NCBI RefSeq assembly: GCF_029784155.1
Contig: NC_073691.1
Span: 88,357,361-88,421,360, forward strand
Source of the DNA: Uranotaenia lowii
Taxonomy: Eukaryota > Arthropoda > Insecta > Diptera > Culicidae
DNA length: 64,000 bases
Direction of reading: 5' to 3'
The position numbers and the translations under genes were made by a program. Shown here piece by piece: positions 10,307 through 19,999 of the stretch; the stretch's first letter is position 1; the number at the start of each line of letters is the position of its first letter. The notes under the pieces are model-generated. The model had not been told where the DNA came from and ran no database searches. It worked only from the letters and a program-made list of their open reading frames with translations.

Positions 10307-11239
10307 AATGAATGGAAAGTTTCGTCATTTTATCCAAATTCAAATAACGTGTCTAGGTAATAAAAAGTCCTCGACAGAAAAGTCATTCACCGTCCGCTTG
10401 CTTACAAGATAAGCTCATCCCCGTCGTCATTCGACACTCAAGCCTAGACGAAATCGCGAACGTGCTCAATGACTTGGCACCAGGCGAATGCAAAAAAGAA
10501 CTTTTATACCGTTGCCGTAGGTATTGTGTTCGCTATCATTTCATTGGACAGCGACATACTTGGGCTAAAAAGGCTTCTTCAATTATTCAACTACCGCCAT
10601 CCTGAGGTTTAGGCATGACGACATATAAGACTATACCTCCTCCTAACATAAGTGCCAAAGTGCAACGAACAGTTAAGTGAGATGTCCTACCAAGTGGGAG
10701 GAGAGCGACTTTACCGCACAATGACATTTCACTTTGGCAGATCAGGGCGGCCCTAGTCGGGTCCTAGTATGCAAAAGAGCAAAAAGATTAATCCTTTTAC
10801 AATAGTAAGTGATTTTCGATATGTTCGCCGAGAGTCAGTGCTTTGTGTTTGGGTTATGAATGTCTAAAAATGCTAAGCCCCGAATGCATAACAGCTTCTT
10901 CATTCCATTCTGCAGAACAACGGTCATACAAATTTTATTGGGCATGGAAAACCAATTATAACGTTGTTTGGAATGCTAAAATTCGTCGAATTCGAGAAAC
11001 AGCAGTTAAGGAGCACGAGAATATACAAAGTTCTGAAGTAGCATCGAACCTGTACATCAACGTTTAGTGGCCGGCTGATTTCATATTCAAATTTTCGCTA
11101 TTCCCGGATAATTTTTTTATATTTCTTCAAGTTTGGAACAGTTTCAAGATAGGTTACGCAATACTGTTGACAAAAACCTTGGCTGACAGCTAGAAAAGAT
11201 TCTGGCTCCGAATCGCAAGCAGTGGAGATCTTGAATTTC
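10307..11239. other. Unassigned DNA left of the RTE relic
   Basis: Moderately GC-balanced from 10380 to 10770 and AT-rich after that. A 74-codon plus-strand frame at 10843-11067 has no recognisable motif. The 5' part of the RTE endonuclease might be hidden here in badly decayed form. Confidence 0.3.
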
Positions 11240-12018
11240 GGCCCTATGCGTTGGTCAATCGGCAGGGTAAGTAGGGTAGATAGGTGAATATTTTATAAGA
11301 ATAATCACCGGTCCACGGAAACCAGGTGACCATCACCTCGTCCTTGGCTAGATATGACTGAGAGCTGCGCGAGGAGAAAGTCGGGTATCGATGCCACGTC
11401 CGCCGGGTAAAGAACCCAGAGGTGAAAAGGGCATATGTTGAAAAGCTTGTATGCCGAGCCTCGAAACTGCCGACAGACGGAACAGTCGAAGAACAGTGGT
11501 CTGGAATAAAAAATGCCTTTACCACGACGAGCCATGTTATTCTCGGTAAAGTCTGTGGAAGAAGAAGTGAATGGATGTCGGATGAAACTTGGAGGATGGT
11601 CGATGATCGGAGCCAGGTGAAAGTCGGAATTGCGCAGGCATGTACCGGGTCAGCCAAAACAGCCGCCCACTTACGATATGTGGAACTGGTAAAGGCAATT
11701 AAACGAGCTTGTTGACGAGACAAGAGGGCCTGGACAAACTCCCTAGCCGAAAAGGAAGAAAGAGCCGCCGCCAATGGAGATATCCGATATGACATTTCTT
11801 GCCGCCTTAGTGGTGCAAGGACTAATGTAAGAATGTCGCTAAAAGACCGAGCAGGTCAGTTATTGATCGATCTAACAGATCAGCTCAAACGTTGACTGAG
11901 CACTTCGAAAAACTCTTCCGAGTCACGAATAGCGATGGCCAACAGAACCCGCAGCTCGAAGCGCCAACAGTAAGTCGCATTAATGGCTTCAACTCTGAAA
12001 TGCTCTCGCTGGCTGATA
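11240..12018 (+). pseudogene. RTE LINE: endonuclease end and linker
   Basis: DHHLVLARYD at about 11328-11357 matches the catalytic His region that closes the AP-endonuclease domain of RTE LINEs. The linker follows: VKNPEVKRAYVEKL, EEQWSGIKNAF, EWMSDETWRMVDDR, DKRAWTNSLAEKEERAAANG and later INGFNSEMLSLADI. The block ends exactly at the TA where the mariner element inserted (12019-12020). A stop after KAIKRAC and later frame changes show decay. The long minus-strand open frame over the same DNA is only its antisense shadow. Confidence 0.8.
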
Positions 12019-12149
12019 TACAAGGTCCGGCAATTGAAGTGCTACATTGAAATAAACGTATAAATTAATCAAAACCACAACTTTCTATTTCAAATTGATT
12101 CAATTTCTCTTGAAAATAAATTACTTTTTCAAAATTCACTGGTAAAGTT

Positions 12150-13389
12150 CGACTTGTTAGCCCTTGAGCTTAACCACTCGCCGCAGACGGTCGAGGAACG
12201 CATCGTATGAGGCCCGCAGATGTTCTTGTGGTATTTTATCCCAGGCTGCCACGAGATGTCGCTTCAGGACCTCCACACCTTCATGGTTCTTAGAGCAGAC
12301 TTCGGCCTCCAACATACTCCAAACAGCGAAGTCCATAGGGTTCTTGTCTGGCGAACTCGCCGGCCACTCGGAGCTCGAAATGAATCCTGGAAAATGTTGC
12401 GCAATACAAAGTTGGGTTTTCTTCGCTTTGTGAGCCGGCGCCGAGTCCTGTTGGAAAACCCAATCACTGGAACTAAAATGTCGACGTGCCCACAGTTCGA
12501 CGACATTCTGTAGAACTAGTTCCCGATATGTATTATGTGTATAGCACCAAACCGACTAGCGACAGTTTTACTAGCGACACTTTTTACTAGCGAGTTTCTA
12601 TCATTCGCAGGTTTTGTTATTCTTTTTTTTTTGTCCAGTAGGCGATTTCAATATAGTACACAAACATTGTTTACGTTATTTATTGTTCTTTTTCTTTAGA
12701 CCGTCAATCGCAGTCTCCTAGAAACTCGCAATGCGTCGTTATGATTTTCAACGTCGCGACGCACGTGACGTGTCGCTTATAAGCAAAGCTGCTATGATTA
12801 TTAGCGCTCAGATTTTTGTTTTTACCTGCATGTTTAATATTTTGGTTGATCTTCACTCCTTCAGGGATAAAAACCAGCGGAGTCCGGCCATCACGGGTGA
12901 TTCCGGCCAAAACCATAATCGATGCTGGTTTCTATCGCCGGGTGGCCGTCAGCAAGTCGGCATGGCTACGTGATCTGTCTGGCAACCAAACTCTGTCGTT
13001 CTGTTTATTCACGAACTGCTGTACGGTGAAGAGTTTCTCGTCGGTAAACACGATATTCTCCAACCTCCCTTCCGCGACCCTCTTCAGCAGCGCATTCGCT
13101 CTTTCTATCCGTTCTTGTTTCTGCTTCACCGCAAGGTCTTGAACCTTTTGGATCTTGTAGGGTTTGGTCTGAAGTGTATCTTTTAGGATCCGACGGAGAC
13201 TTCGATCCGATGTGTTGAGATCCTTTGCCAATTTAGTGGCACTACGACGAGGATTTCTCTTAAGAAGCGCCTTAAGCGATCTTCGCCATGGCAGGTGTCA
13301 CCACAGTAGGTCGGCGTCCCCCACCATACCGTTTTTTTGGCACTTCCGGTCTCCAGGTATCTTTTAACTGAACTGAAACTGAAGATCAA
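12150..13389 (-). pseudogene. DD37D mariner transposase
   Basis: Cut-and-paste transposase, read right to left. SVKRYLETGSAKK (end of the helix-turn-helix region) is followed by SATKLAKDLNTSDRSLRRIL, then ENIVFTDEKLFTVQQF with the first Asp, IMVLAGITRDGRTPLVFIPE, a roughly 310-bp insert, YRELVLQNVVELWARRHF, VFQQDSAPAHKAKKTQ with the second Asp, and WPASSPDKNPMDFAVWSML with the third Asp in NPMD. There are 37 residues between the second and third Asp, giving DD37D. The C-terminus is LRASYDAFLDRLRRVVKLKG. The N-terminus was cut off by the LINE insertion at about 13384. All three Asp survive, but frameshifts and inserts make it inactive. Confidence 0.85.
12530..12845. mobile_element. About 310-bp insert inside the DD37D transposase
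   Basis: The transposase breaks after EGVKINQ (about 12845) and resumes at YRELVLQ (about 12530). The intervening DNA has repeated CTAGCGACA/CTAGCGAG phrases near 12555-12595 and an inverted pair GCGAGTTTCTA (about 12588) and TAGAAACTCGC (about 12718). These may be the remains of a small transposon. The exact borders are uncertain. Confidence 0.5.
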
Positions 13390-15008
13390 ATTAGCGCTGC
13401 TGTCACACGATTGCCCACCGATGTGTTAAATCTCGACGTGTTTGTTGTTAGCGAGGAAATGGTTTTCAAGGCTATAAAAAATTGAGGTACTCTACCTCAG
13501 CTGGACAGGATGGAATATCTGCGTGTATATTAAAAAAGTGTTTCACTTTACTTGTGAAGCCCCTTACTTGTATTTTCAACCAGTCCTTACAACAACATCA
13601 GTTTTACTGCCACCTGGAAAAGATCCTTCATGGGCCCAATCTTTAAAAAGGGTGATAAGCAAGAGGTGCGCAATTATTGAGGTATCGCTAGCTGCCTGCT
13701 CGATGGTCTAAGAGAGAATCGTCAACGATGTTATGTTTTCAGCCTGCCGGAACTGGATTTCGAACAATCAACACGGTTTTTTTCCGAAACGCTCGGTTAC
13801 GTCAAACCTAGCAGCAGCCTAGCATCATTCTGCATATCCAACATGGATTGTGGCAAACAAATCGACGCAATTTACACGGACATCAGTGCGGCATTTGACT
13901 CAGTGAATCACTTAATTTTACGTTTAAAGTTATAACGCTTGGGATTATCTAAGAGATTATGCGCCTGGATCAGAAGCTAAGTAATCGTCGTCTTGCTGTC
14001 AAAATCGGATCCTCCGAATCTCCAGATTTCATTCCGACTTCAGGGGTACCACAAGGAAGTAATTTGGGCTCTTTATTGTTCACCCTGTTCTGTAATGATA
14101 TTAACATGCTGCTTGTTGGATGCGGAGTACTCATGTACGTGGACGATTTGAAAATTTTTTGATCGTTAACAGCTTGACAGATATTACAGCGATTCCTCGA
14201 TACGGTTGTAAATTGGTGTGTTGTTAACCTACTGGCCTTAAGCGTCTCTAAGTGTTGTATCATAACATTTGGACGAAAGAAACATCCATCTTGGTACGAC
14301 TACAACATCCAGGGTGAATTTCTACTTCGTGTTGATCAAATAAAGGACCTTGGCGTTGTTTCGGATAGTCATATGACATTTAAGCGTCAGTACTGTGCTA
14401 CACTTGAAAAGGCTAACCGAATGCTGGGATTTGTCATACGTCTGAGTAAAGAATTTACAGATCCTGTTTGTCTACGAGCTCTGTATTGCTGCCTGGCCCG
14501 TTCAATCTTAGAACCTGCAAATATGGTGTGGTGGCCATTTGAAACTACATAGGTAACGCGTTTGAAGCGGTTCAACGGAAATTCGTTCGTTATGCTCTGC
14601 GTGATCTACCCTCGAAACCTGCCACCTTATGCACAACGTTGCGCTTTGCTTGGCCTTCACACGTCAATCACTATTTGTGGCGAAAATTCTCTGAAACGAA
14701 ATCGACTGTTCTTGGATACTCTCCCGCTGTAATATTTATGCCCCAGAAAGAGCTCTGCGAAACCGTGACTGGCTTTCACTGGAATCGAGAAATACACGCT
14801 ATGGCAGCAACGACCCCTAACGTTCCGCAAAAATTAGCCTCTTAAGCCATTACGCTCTCTTTGATTTTAATGTCTCAACTGCAACATTTAAACGCTTGAT
14901 CGAATCTACCTCATTAGAAAACTCATAATGTACGTTTAGTTAGACCTAGTTTAAGTAAACCATTAAGACACTTACGTCAGATGGTCTTTTTTATAAACAA
15001 TAAACAAC
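13384..15008 (+). pseudogene. CR1-like LINE fragment inside the mariner
   Basis: 5'-truncated non-LTR retrotransposon. In order: SEEMVFKAIKN, GPIFKKGDKQEVRNY, IYTDISAAFDSVNH with the first catalytic Asp (about 13872-13910), TSGVPQGSNLGSLLFTLF (about 14038-14090), VLMYVDDLKIF with the YVDD active site (about 14127-14160), IKDLGVVSDSHMTFKRQY and FVRYALRDLP. Several frameshifts and stops. The motif style resembles the better-preserved LINE at 30521-33076. The 3' end is probably the ATAAACAATAAACAAC tail near 14993-15008. The 5' junction falls inside the N-terminal coding part of the mariner, so this insertion is younger than the mariner. Confidence 0.8.
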
Positions 15009-15280
15009 TGTACGGTATACAAAGCTTCTGCACACACTTCTAACGGACAGCTCACGAACTCTGTCCTTTTGCCGTTTGCCAGCTAGGAACAAAGCAACCA
15101 CAGCGCTACGTTTCGAAATCCATTTTCCGGATAACACCTGATTGCAAAAGTAACACTAACATAGAATGATAGCTAAGACTTAATGTAAACAAAGCGACGA
15201 GGGGTCGTTCAATACTGTTTCGTGAGCAACGAAATAATTACTGTTGAAGTACTGTAGCAGTTCAATTGCCGGACCCTGTA

Positions 15281-15454
15281 GAAGCGGCAATCAAAAACAT
15301 GAAATCCAACAAAGCATCGATATCATCCCTGCTGAAATTCTGAAAGCCGACCCTGCCTTGTCAGCAACAATGTTGTAATGTCTTTTCACTGACAGTTGGG
15401 ATACTGCAACATTCCCGAACGAAGAAGACCTGACAGAGTGCGGTAACTGGCGAT
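15281..15454 (+). pseudogene. RTE LINE: start of reverse transcriptase
   Basis: EAAIKNMKSNKAS, then IPAEILKADPALSATML, CLFTDSWDTATFPNE, and after a small deletion EDLTECGNWR. These are the conserved first blocks of RTE reverse transcriptase. The usual lysine-rich connector between FPNE and DLTECGNWR is missing. The block runs into the 15-bp target duplication at 15455. Confidence 0.85.
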
Positions 15455-15469
15455 GCATAACGTTGATCT
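15455..15469. repeat. Target-site duplication, left copy
   Basis: GCATAACGTTGATCT, identical to 16442-16456. It flanks the 972-bp insert and encodes part of ITLI in the RTE frame. Confidence 0.95.
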
Positions 15470-16441
15470 TTTTTTATTAGTTGATCACCCAGGTGGTAAA
15501 TCCTTTTTACGGATTGCATTCCAAGGCACGGCGAGCCACCGCGTCCCCCCAGTTTGCTACTCTGGGTCCATGGGTGCAATTGGACGACTCATGATACTAT
15601 GTACCCCTACGCCATAAAATCCACCTGGGGCCTCTGGCCATAATTCCCATCCGGACCGAGCAACGAAGGCTTTACCCATGATGGGAGACCATACTCGCGC
15701 AATGCGCTCCACGGCAAATACTCGTTTTATTCGTACTACACCAGCAATCTCAACCACTCTTTGCCACGATTCACGACTTACGGGTTGGCAGTCCGTTAGC
15801 CGCTACTCGTGACTCGAGTCCCACGTATGGCCTCTTGTCACAATTTGAGCCGTCTTCGCCCGTCTCTCCTCGTGACTCGAGACCTTCACTCGCTCATCCT
15901 CTTGACACGATTCGAGAGTGCGCTCATTCACCTCTCCTCGTGTCTTGAGGGTCCTCGCTCAAATCGTCTCTTGACCCAATTCGAGACGAGAACGACTCGC
16001 CTCTCCTCGGGTCTGGAGATAACCACACATCCCGCTTTTTCTCCGTCTCGACACTTCGAGACTCATCCTGAGGCCCATCCAATGGGCGCCACATATTACG
16101 GCACAAGGCCCCTCTGTCTGTCGTGAGTCGATCGTATCCGCGAATTGGGGCCAGGAACCTCCCCAAAAGGCAGATCGATCGAAACTCGCCAAACATTTGG
16201 TCGTCCCGCATATCGGGGTCGCGACTACCCGATACACGTTACGACCCCTCCCTCTTGCAACTGAGCACTGGTACCAGGGTGCCCAGTCACACCACGTTTT
16301 GTCACCCTCGGCACGCAGCTCGTCGCAGCTGACTGTACCAAGTGTGACGTGTAGTTCTCTTGGCCGTACATCTACAGCTGGTCAATTCTGTAGACACGTT
16401 TCCACTCTGCACCACGGGGAGGTAGAACTACGTCGCAGAGC
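15470..16441 (-). mobile_element. 972-bp retroelement with 15-bp target duplication
   Basis: The insert is bounded by perfect 15-bp duplications, and on the minus strand it ends in ACTAATAAAAAA directly against the left copy. A long duplication plus an A-rich tail is typical of LINE-machinery retrotransposition, with the insert oriented minus. The body is GC-richer than its surroundings. A 66-codon minus-strand stretch (15557-15757) includes RVFAVERIARVWSPIMGKAF and PEAPGGFYGVGVHSIMSRP, which I cannot place with certainty. The 5' half contains a roughly 66-bp tandem repeat. It may be a truncated LINE 3' end or a non-autonomous element. Confidence 0.8.
15808..16070. repeat. Tandem repeat, unit about 66 bp, four copies
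   Basis: Copies start near 15808, 15871, 15939 and 16008 with CGTGACTCGAG or close variants, each preceded by GTCTCTCCT or CCTCTCCT. An internal CTTGACNCAATTCGAG phrase recurs. It lies entirely inside the 972-bp insert. Confidence 0.75.
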
Positions 16442-16660
16442 GCATAACGTTGATCTGTACAACCCTCAAAGTACACTGCAAAGTAATCCCGAACAGGATC
16501 CATGAGAAAATAAGCGCTACCCTCCGACGGCAACAAGCTGGATTTCGTCCGGACGATCATATGTGGACCACATCACAACGCTACGAATAATACTGGAACA
16601 AATCAACGAAATCCAGGACTCTCTTCAGCTGGTATTCGTTGAATTCGTAAAAGTATTCGA
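16442..16660 (+). pseudogene. RTE LINE: RT fingers to first catalytic Asp
   Basis: After the right copy of the target duplication the frame reads ITLICTTLKVHCKVIPNRI, HEKISATLRRQQAGFRP, then with a shift VDHITTLRIILEQINEIQ and LVFVEFVKVFD. The usual VDFEKAFD has become VEFVKVFD, so the first catalytic Asp (of VDFEKAFD) reads as Glu here. The block ends at the 9-bp duplication AGTATTCGA. Confidence 0.85.
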
Positions 16661-17203
16661 TTACCTTATTTTGATCGCCACGGAAATCTTATTTAGTTTT
16701 TATCTGAGTTGGCATTTCGGCAAGTTTATAGAAACTTCCGACCGGGCCGGTCGGACGCAACCTCATGTGTTCGACCCATCTGAGCTGGTTGTGGGTAGCA
16801 ATGTGGCTTCATCGTCACTTGATACAAACAACCAGCTGTTGCTTGGCAAAGAATCACACAGGTAGTATAATGCTGTTGATAAAAACAATGCCCTAGTTCA
16901 CATCTTCAAACATCTATTCGTTTCTTCTACCCAAAGCGCTCTAGCTTTGATCTATCCACCTAGTAGTTTCATCTTCTTTCACTAATTCTACTTAGTTAAA
17001 ATTAAATAAAAGTATTGAAAAAAAAGACATACACCGTCTTAGCCGACTTAGGCTTTACAGACTGAATAAATGACGTGGACAACTTGAGATTAACATTTAA
17101 CACCCAGTACCGAGATGGGAATCAAACCCATGCCATCAGTGGTCTAGCGATTACCGTCCTACCACGCTACCCACTCGACCACCGAGACCTACGAGACGTA
17201 CGT
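16661..17203 (-). mobile_element. 543-bp SINE-containing insert
   Basis: Flanked by AGTATTCGA at 16652-16660 and 17204-17212. Removing it joins the RTE frame as KVFD-RLNHENIW. The right end holds a tRNA-derived SINE (minus strand). The left 350 bp are different DNA with no motif I recognise. An AGTATTG next to the SINE A/T tail at 17011 suggests the SINE and the left part could be two separate events at a similar target. Confidence 0.7.
17018..17203 (-). repeat. tRNA-derived SINE, family B, copy 1
   Basis: The minus strand shows a tRNA-like head with A-box-like GTGGTCGAGTGGGTAGCG and a B-box GGGTTTGATTCCC. A body with GTTAAATGTTAATCT and GTTGTCCACGTCATTTATTC follows, ending in a T-run near 17018-17025. 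A second, partial copy lies at 19089-19215. Confidence 0.8.
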
Positions 17204-17473
17204 AGTATTCGACCGACTGAACCACGAAAACATCTGGGCGGCTCTTAGACGACGAGGAGTCTCAAGAAAGACATCGAAACCCGGATCACAAAAGTCCGAT
17301 TTGCGTTTGCGAGTTTCTGGAACACCTCTCTACGAACGAAAACAGGAATCTTCAACTCAAACATGAAATCCATATTATTTTAGGGGCGTGAAACTTGGTG
17401 AACATATGCGGTAACTACACGAAAACTTCAAGTATTTGCGAATCGCGGAATATCAGCAGCGCTTGGTGGCCTG
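17204..17473 (+). pseudogene. RTE LINE: palm start joined to post-RT region
   Basis: VVFDRLNHENIWAALRRRGV is followed directly by KKDIETRITKVRFAFASF, TSLRTKTGIFNSNMKSIL and TTRKLQVFA. In intact RTE elements about 130 residues with the FADD active site separate these two blocks. The catalytic core has therefore been deleted near 17255. The block ends at the MITE at 17474. Confidence 0.85.
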
Positions 17474-17747
17474 CACAGCAAAAATTATTTCATGTAAAAT
17501 TACGCAAATGTCCTGTAACAAAAAGGAACAGGACATTAACCGTAATTTTACAGGTCGAAAACATGATTACGTGACATTTAATTTTTAGTGTAAAACTTTT
17601 TTACAGGACATTTGCTGTAATAATCAATGAATCTTCGTTAACTTTCAAGGAAAACAATTCAAAATTACAGTTTTTGTTTATTACAGGTGATTTATTTTAA
17701 AGGTTGCAGTTTTCAGTGACACGTAATAGTCAAACTTTTTTTCTGTG
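17474..17747. mobile_element. MITE with CACAG ends in RTE
   Basis: Begins CACAGCAAAAAT and ends with the complement of CACAGAAAAAAAG. The interior has nested inverted pairs TGTAAAATTACG/CGTAATTTTACA and TCCTGT/ACAGGA, plus a further TTTTACAGGACATTTGC. No coding capacity. TGGC on both flanks may be a 4-bp duplication, but the left border is ambiguous by three bases. Confidence 0.65.
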
Positions 17748-18048
17748 TGGCAACTGGATGTCAAACGAGGAACTACATCGCCGGTGTAATCAAAAGGCGC
17801 TAGAAATCGAGATTCGGAAGCATAAGTGTAGATGGATTGGCACACGCTGTGGAAAGATGAGAACGAGATTTGCAGAGAGGCGCTTGAATGGAATCCAGTA
17901 GGACATCGAAGAAGAGGCAAACCCAGAAGAATATCCGCCGAAATCCGAACTGTCGACGAGAATCTTGACTGGGACCAAGTGAAGACGCTGGGTCCAGATC
18001 GTCAACAGTGAAGGTCTTTTACCACGACCCAATGCGCCAAAGAATCAT
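17748..18048 (+). pseudogene. RTE LINE: C-terminus
   Basis: NWMSNEELHRRCNQKALEIE and IRKHKCRWIGT/H (frame shift at the GHT), then LWKDENEICREALEWNPVGH, RRRGKPRR and ENLDWDQVKTLGPDRQQWKV. This is the characteristic RTE C-terminal block. It ends a few bases before the Tc1 element at 18055. Confidence 0.88.
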
Positions 18049-18054
18049 TAAGTA

Positions 18055-18666
18055 CAGTGAGGGGCAAAATAAAGTGTCCAACTCATTTTTTTTTCAATTT
18101 CTTTTATTTTCTGGTTAGAATTCAACGAAAACGCATCGTAATCATTTTTTAAATATTGTTTATTATGTTCTTTTCAATTTTTGTTAATGTTGCGCTGTTG
18201 CACAGATTTTCGATGGGGTTCAGATCAGGACTTTGTGGGGGCCATTCAAGGGGTTTGATGCGGCAGGAACGGGAAAATGACTTCATCAGATTGGCCGTAT
18301 GCTTCGGATCGTTATATTGCTGTAAAACGAAGCGCTCTTCGAGGCCCGTCTTGATGAGGGATACCTCGAGGTTTTCCCGCAGAATATTAGAATGTGACTC
18401 AGCTGTCATGATTCCGTCAATTTTTACCAAATTGCCCACCCCACACCATCACGTCACCTCCTCCGTGCTTGACTGTTCCTTGGATATGGCGATCTTGAAG
18501 CTCCTCACCCGACTTGTGCCACATATGATCCCGCTTCTTCCGGTTAAATAGCTCGAATTTGGATTCGTCGGCCCACAAAAATGTTTACCAGTACTCGAGC
18601 CGTTTATCGGCGTGTTCCTTGGAATGATAAAAAAAAAATTTGGACACTTTATTTTGCCCCTCACTG
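18055..18666 (-). mobile_element. Short Tc1 (DD34E) element with intact ends
   Basis: The terminal inverted repeats begin CAGTGAGGGGCAAAATAAAG and continue with TGTCCAA, identical at both ends for at least 27 bp. TA duplications lie at 18053-18054 and 18667-18668. At 612 bp it is an internally deleted derivative, since autonomous Tc1 elements are usually 1.3-1.7 kb. Part of the transposase remains on the minus strand. Confidence 0.93.
18150..18600 (-). pseudogene. Tc1 transposase remnant, catalytic Asp lost
   Basis: Minus-strand order: FLWADESKFELFNRKKRDH with the first Asp, HIQGTVKHGGGDVMVWG, then VGNLVKIDGIMTAESH, FVLQQYNDPKHTANLMKS and LEWPPQSPDLNPIENL with the Glu. In Tc1 transposases the QQYND segment reads QQDND, and that Asp is catalytic. 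Here it is TAT (Tyr). The N-terminal DNA-binding half is deleted. The fragment is inactive, but its ends could still be mobilised by a related transposase. Confidence 0.85.
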
Positions 18667-18670
18667 TATA

Positions 18671-18895
18671 TAAGTACGGAAACCAGGCAGCTGACAACGA
18701 GGATAGCTGAAGTGTTGTCAATCGCTCTTATCAGCGCATCTCCAATAAGTTGCGCCTTATGACTCCCCATGCTCTCAACATTTATTTGCCATTTTTGAAA
18801 ATCAATAGTTGTTTATTTTATTCATTTTTAGGAAGATGTTTCAAAATCATTATTTTATTTACGACTTTATATAAAAGTTGCAGTCAGTGGTAGTT
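18671..18895. other. Unassigned DNA between Tc1 and SINE
   Basis: GC-balanced to about 18775, then AT-rich. It may be RTE 3' flank. No motif recognised. Confidence 0.25.
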
Positions 18896-18997
18896 ATTGA
18901 AAAGGTTGTCCTATGTTCAATGTTTACTTTTGGGCTCGAACTCACGGACATAGGCTCAGGAAGGAACTGACTTGCCAATTGAGCTATACCAGAAGCC
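18896..18997 (-). repeat. tRNA-derived SINE, family A, partial copy
   Basis: The minus strand carries A-box TATAGCTCAATTGG and B-box GAGTTCGAGCCCA, with GTCCGTGAGTTCGAGC matching the copy at 60113. Only the tRNA-like head and a little body remain. Confidence 0.8.
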
Positions 18998-19088
18998 ATC
19001 AACCGTTAATTTTAAAACAAATATTACACATTAAGCTGTCCAACGGCCGGCATCCCGAATATAATCCTAATATTCCCCCCTAATACTG

Positions 19089-19215
19089 TACGTCTCGGTG
19101 ATCCAGCTGTTAGCGTGATGGCATATATTTCACTTAGAACTCGGTGTTAAATGTTAATCTGAAGTTGTCCACGTTTATTCAGTCTAAATCCCTTTAACCA
19201 CTGATATAAAAAAAA
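19089..19215 (+). repeat. tRNA-derived SINE, family B, copy 2
   Basis: GTCTCGGTGATCCAG, then GGTGTTAAATGTTAATCT and GTTGTCCACG...TTTATTCAGTCT match the copy at 17018-17203. The B-box segment is deleted. It ends in an A-run near 19208. Confidence 0.75.
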
Positions 19216-19991
19216 ATCTGTTAGGTGTTAAAACAAGGTTCATTACGTTATTGGAAGCCATTTAATTCGAGTGAAAATTTAACTTCATGGAAAAGCAAAC
19301 TTAATTACCATGTAAACGCAAAACGAACAACAACTTGACACCTACGTAACAAATCCAATTCGACTCATTTATAAAAAAAAATAACCGGTACCCCAAAACG
19401 TTTCCACACCTGGTCCGGTCAGGCAAAATATAGATTCTTGCTTGCACTCATTCCACGAAACACATCCTATGACCCTCGGCTCACAAATATTCTGACCAGC
19501 AATGTATACAAACATTTCCGCTGCCTTTCTTTTCCTCTCTGGGGTTTTATTTTCTTCCAACCAAACCAAACCGCACCATGGCATCGCAACCGTAATTGGT
19601 CATAACAACTTCGTCCGTCGTCGTATAGCATTGGACTTTGTAGCGCCACTTTGCGTCCTCTTTTCCGAAACTGGACCCTGCTCCAATGGCGCTGCAACGT
19701 TTTTGGTAGTGACACGCGAACCGATTCCTTTCTTCGCCGGTGAACACATGAACACAGCAGCAGCAGTTCATCCGGGGTGTTCACTCTCTGGTTTTGCTTT
19801 GGCTGGTCATCATCGATGATGAGAACAAAGTCATCATCATCGTCGACAGCACGGGAAGAGAGAAATCATTTCCAGTTTAAAAGGCAACGAAGTCAGTGCA
19901 GGCGTTTTTCGGCATTGAATATCTGAGATTAAAGTCAAACATATTTCTTCATTTTCTCGTCCCTTTTTTCACTTCGGGTGCTTCTGCATGT
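19216..19991. other. Low-copy DNA left of the hAT element
   Basis: From about 19370 the DNA is GC-balanced and complex, with GATGATGAG/TCATCATCATCGTCG clusters near 19808-19845. It continues on the other side of the hAT element (21677), so the hAT element interrupts a host unique region. Confidence 0.4.
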
Positions 19992-19999
19992 GCTGTGCC

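Larger units (their letters stand above)
12021..15278 (-). mobile_element. DD37D mariner (maT-like) inserted in RTE
   Basis: The terminal inverted repeats are about 26 bp. The left end reads CAAGGTCCGGCAATTGAA and the right end, read inward on the minus strand, CAGGGTCCGGCAATTGAA, each followed by a near-identical TGCTACA. TA duplications flank it at 12019-12020 and 15279-15280. Removing the element joins RTE codons as SLADI-EAAIKNMK, the expected RTE sequence. The transposase is on the minus strand. The element was later enlarged by a CR1-like LINE (about 13384-15008) and by about 310 bp near 12530-12845. Confidence 0.9.
11240..18050 (+). mobile_element. RTE-type LINE, multiply interrupted
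   Basis: Five plus-strand blocks in the right order form one decayed RTE (JAM1/BovB-like) ORF: endonuclease end and linker (11240-12018), start of RT (15281-15454), RT fingers (16442-16660), palm start plus post-RT region (17204-17473) and the C-terminus (17748-18048). Between the blocks lie a mariner element, a 972-bp element, a 543-bp SINE-containing insert and a MITE. At three junctions the protein reads on once the insert and one target copy are removed. The core RT with the FADD motif is missing, apparently by internal deletion near 17255. Confidence 0.88.

Noticed and set aside
11244..11795. 183-codon minus-strand frame
   Set aside because: It is antisense to the RTE LINE linker, whose plus-strand motifs (DHHLVLA, EEQW, EWMSDETW) are clear.
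17150..17197. Functional tRNA gene on the minus strand
   Set aside because: A- and B-boxes are present, but the body continues as a SINE and a second copy shares that body.
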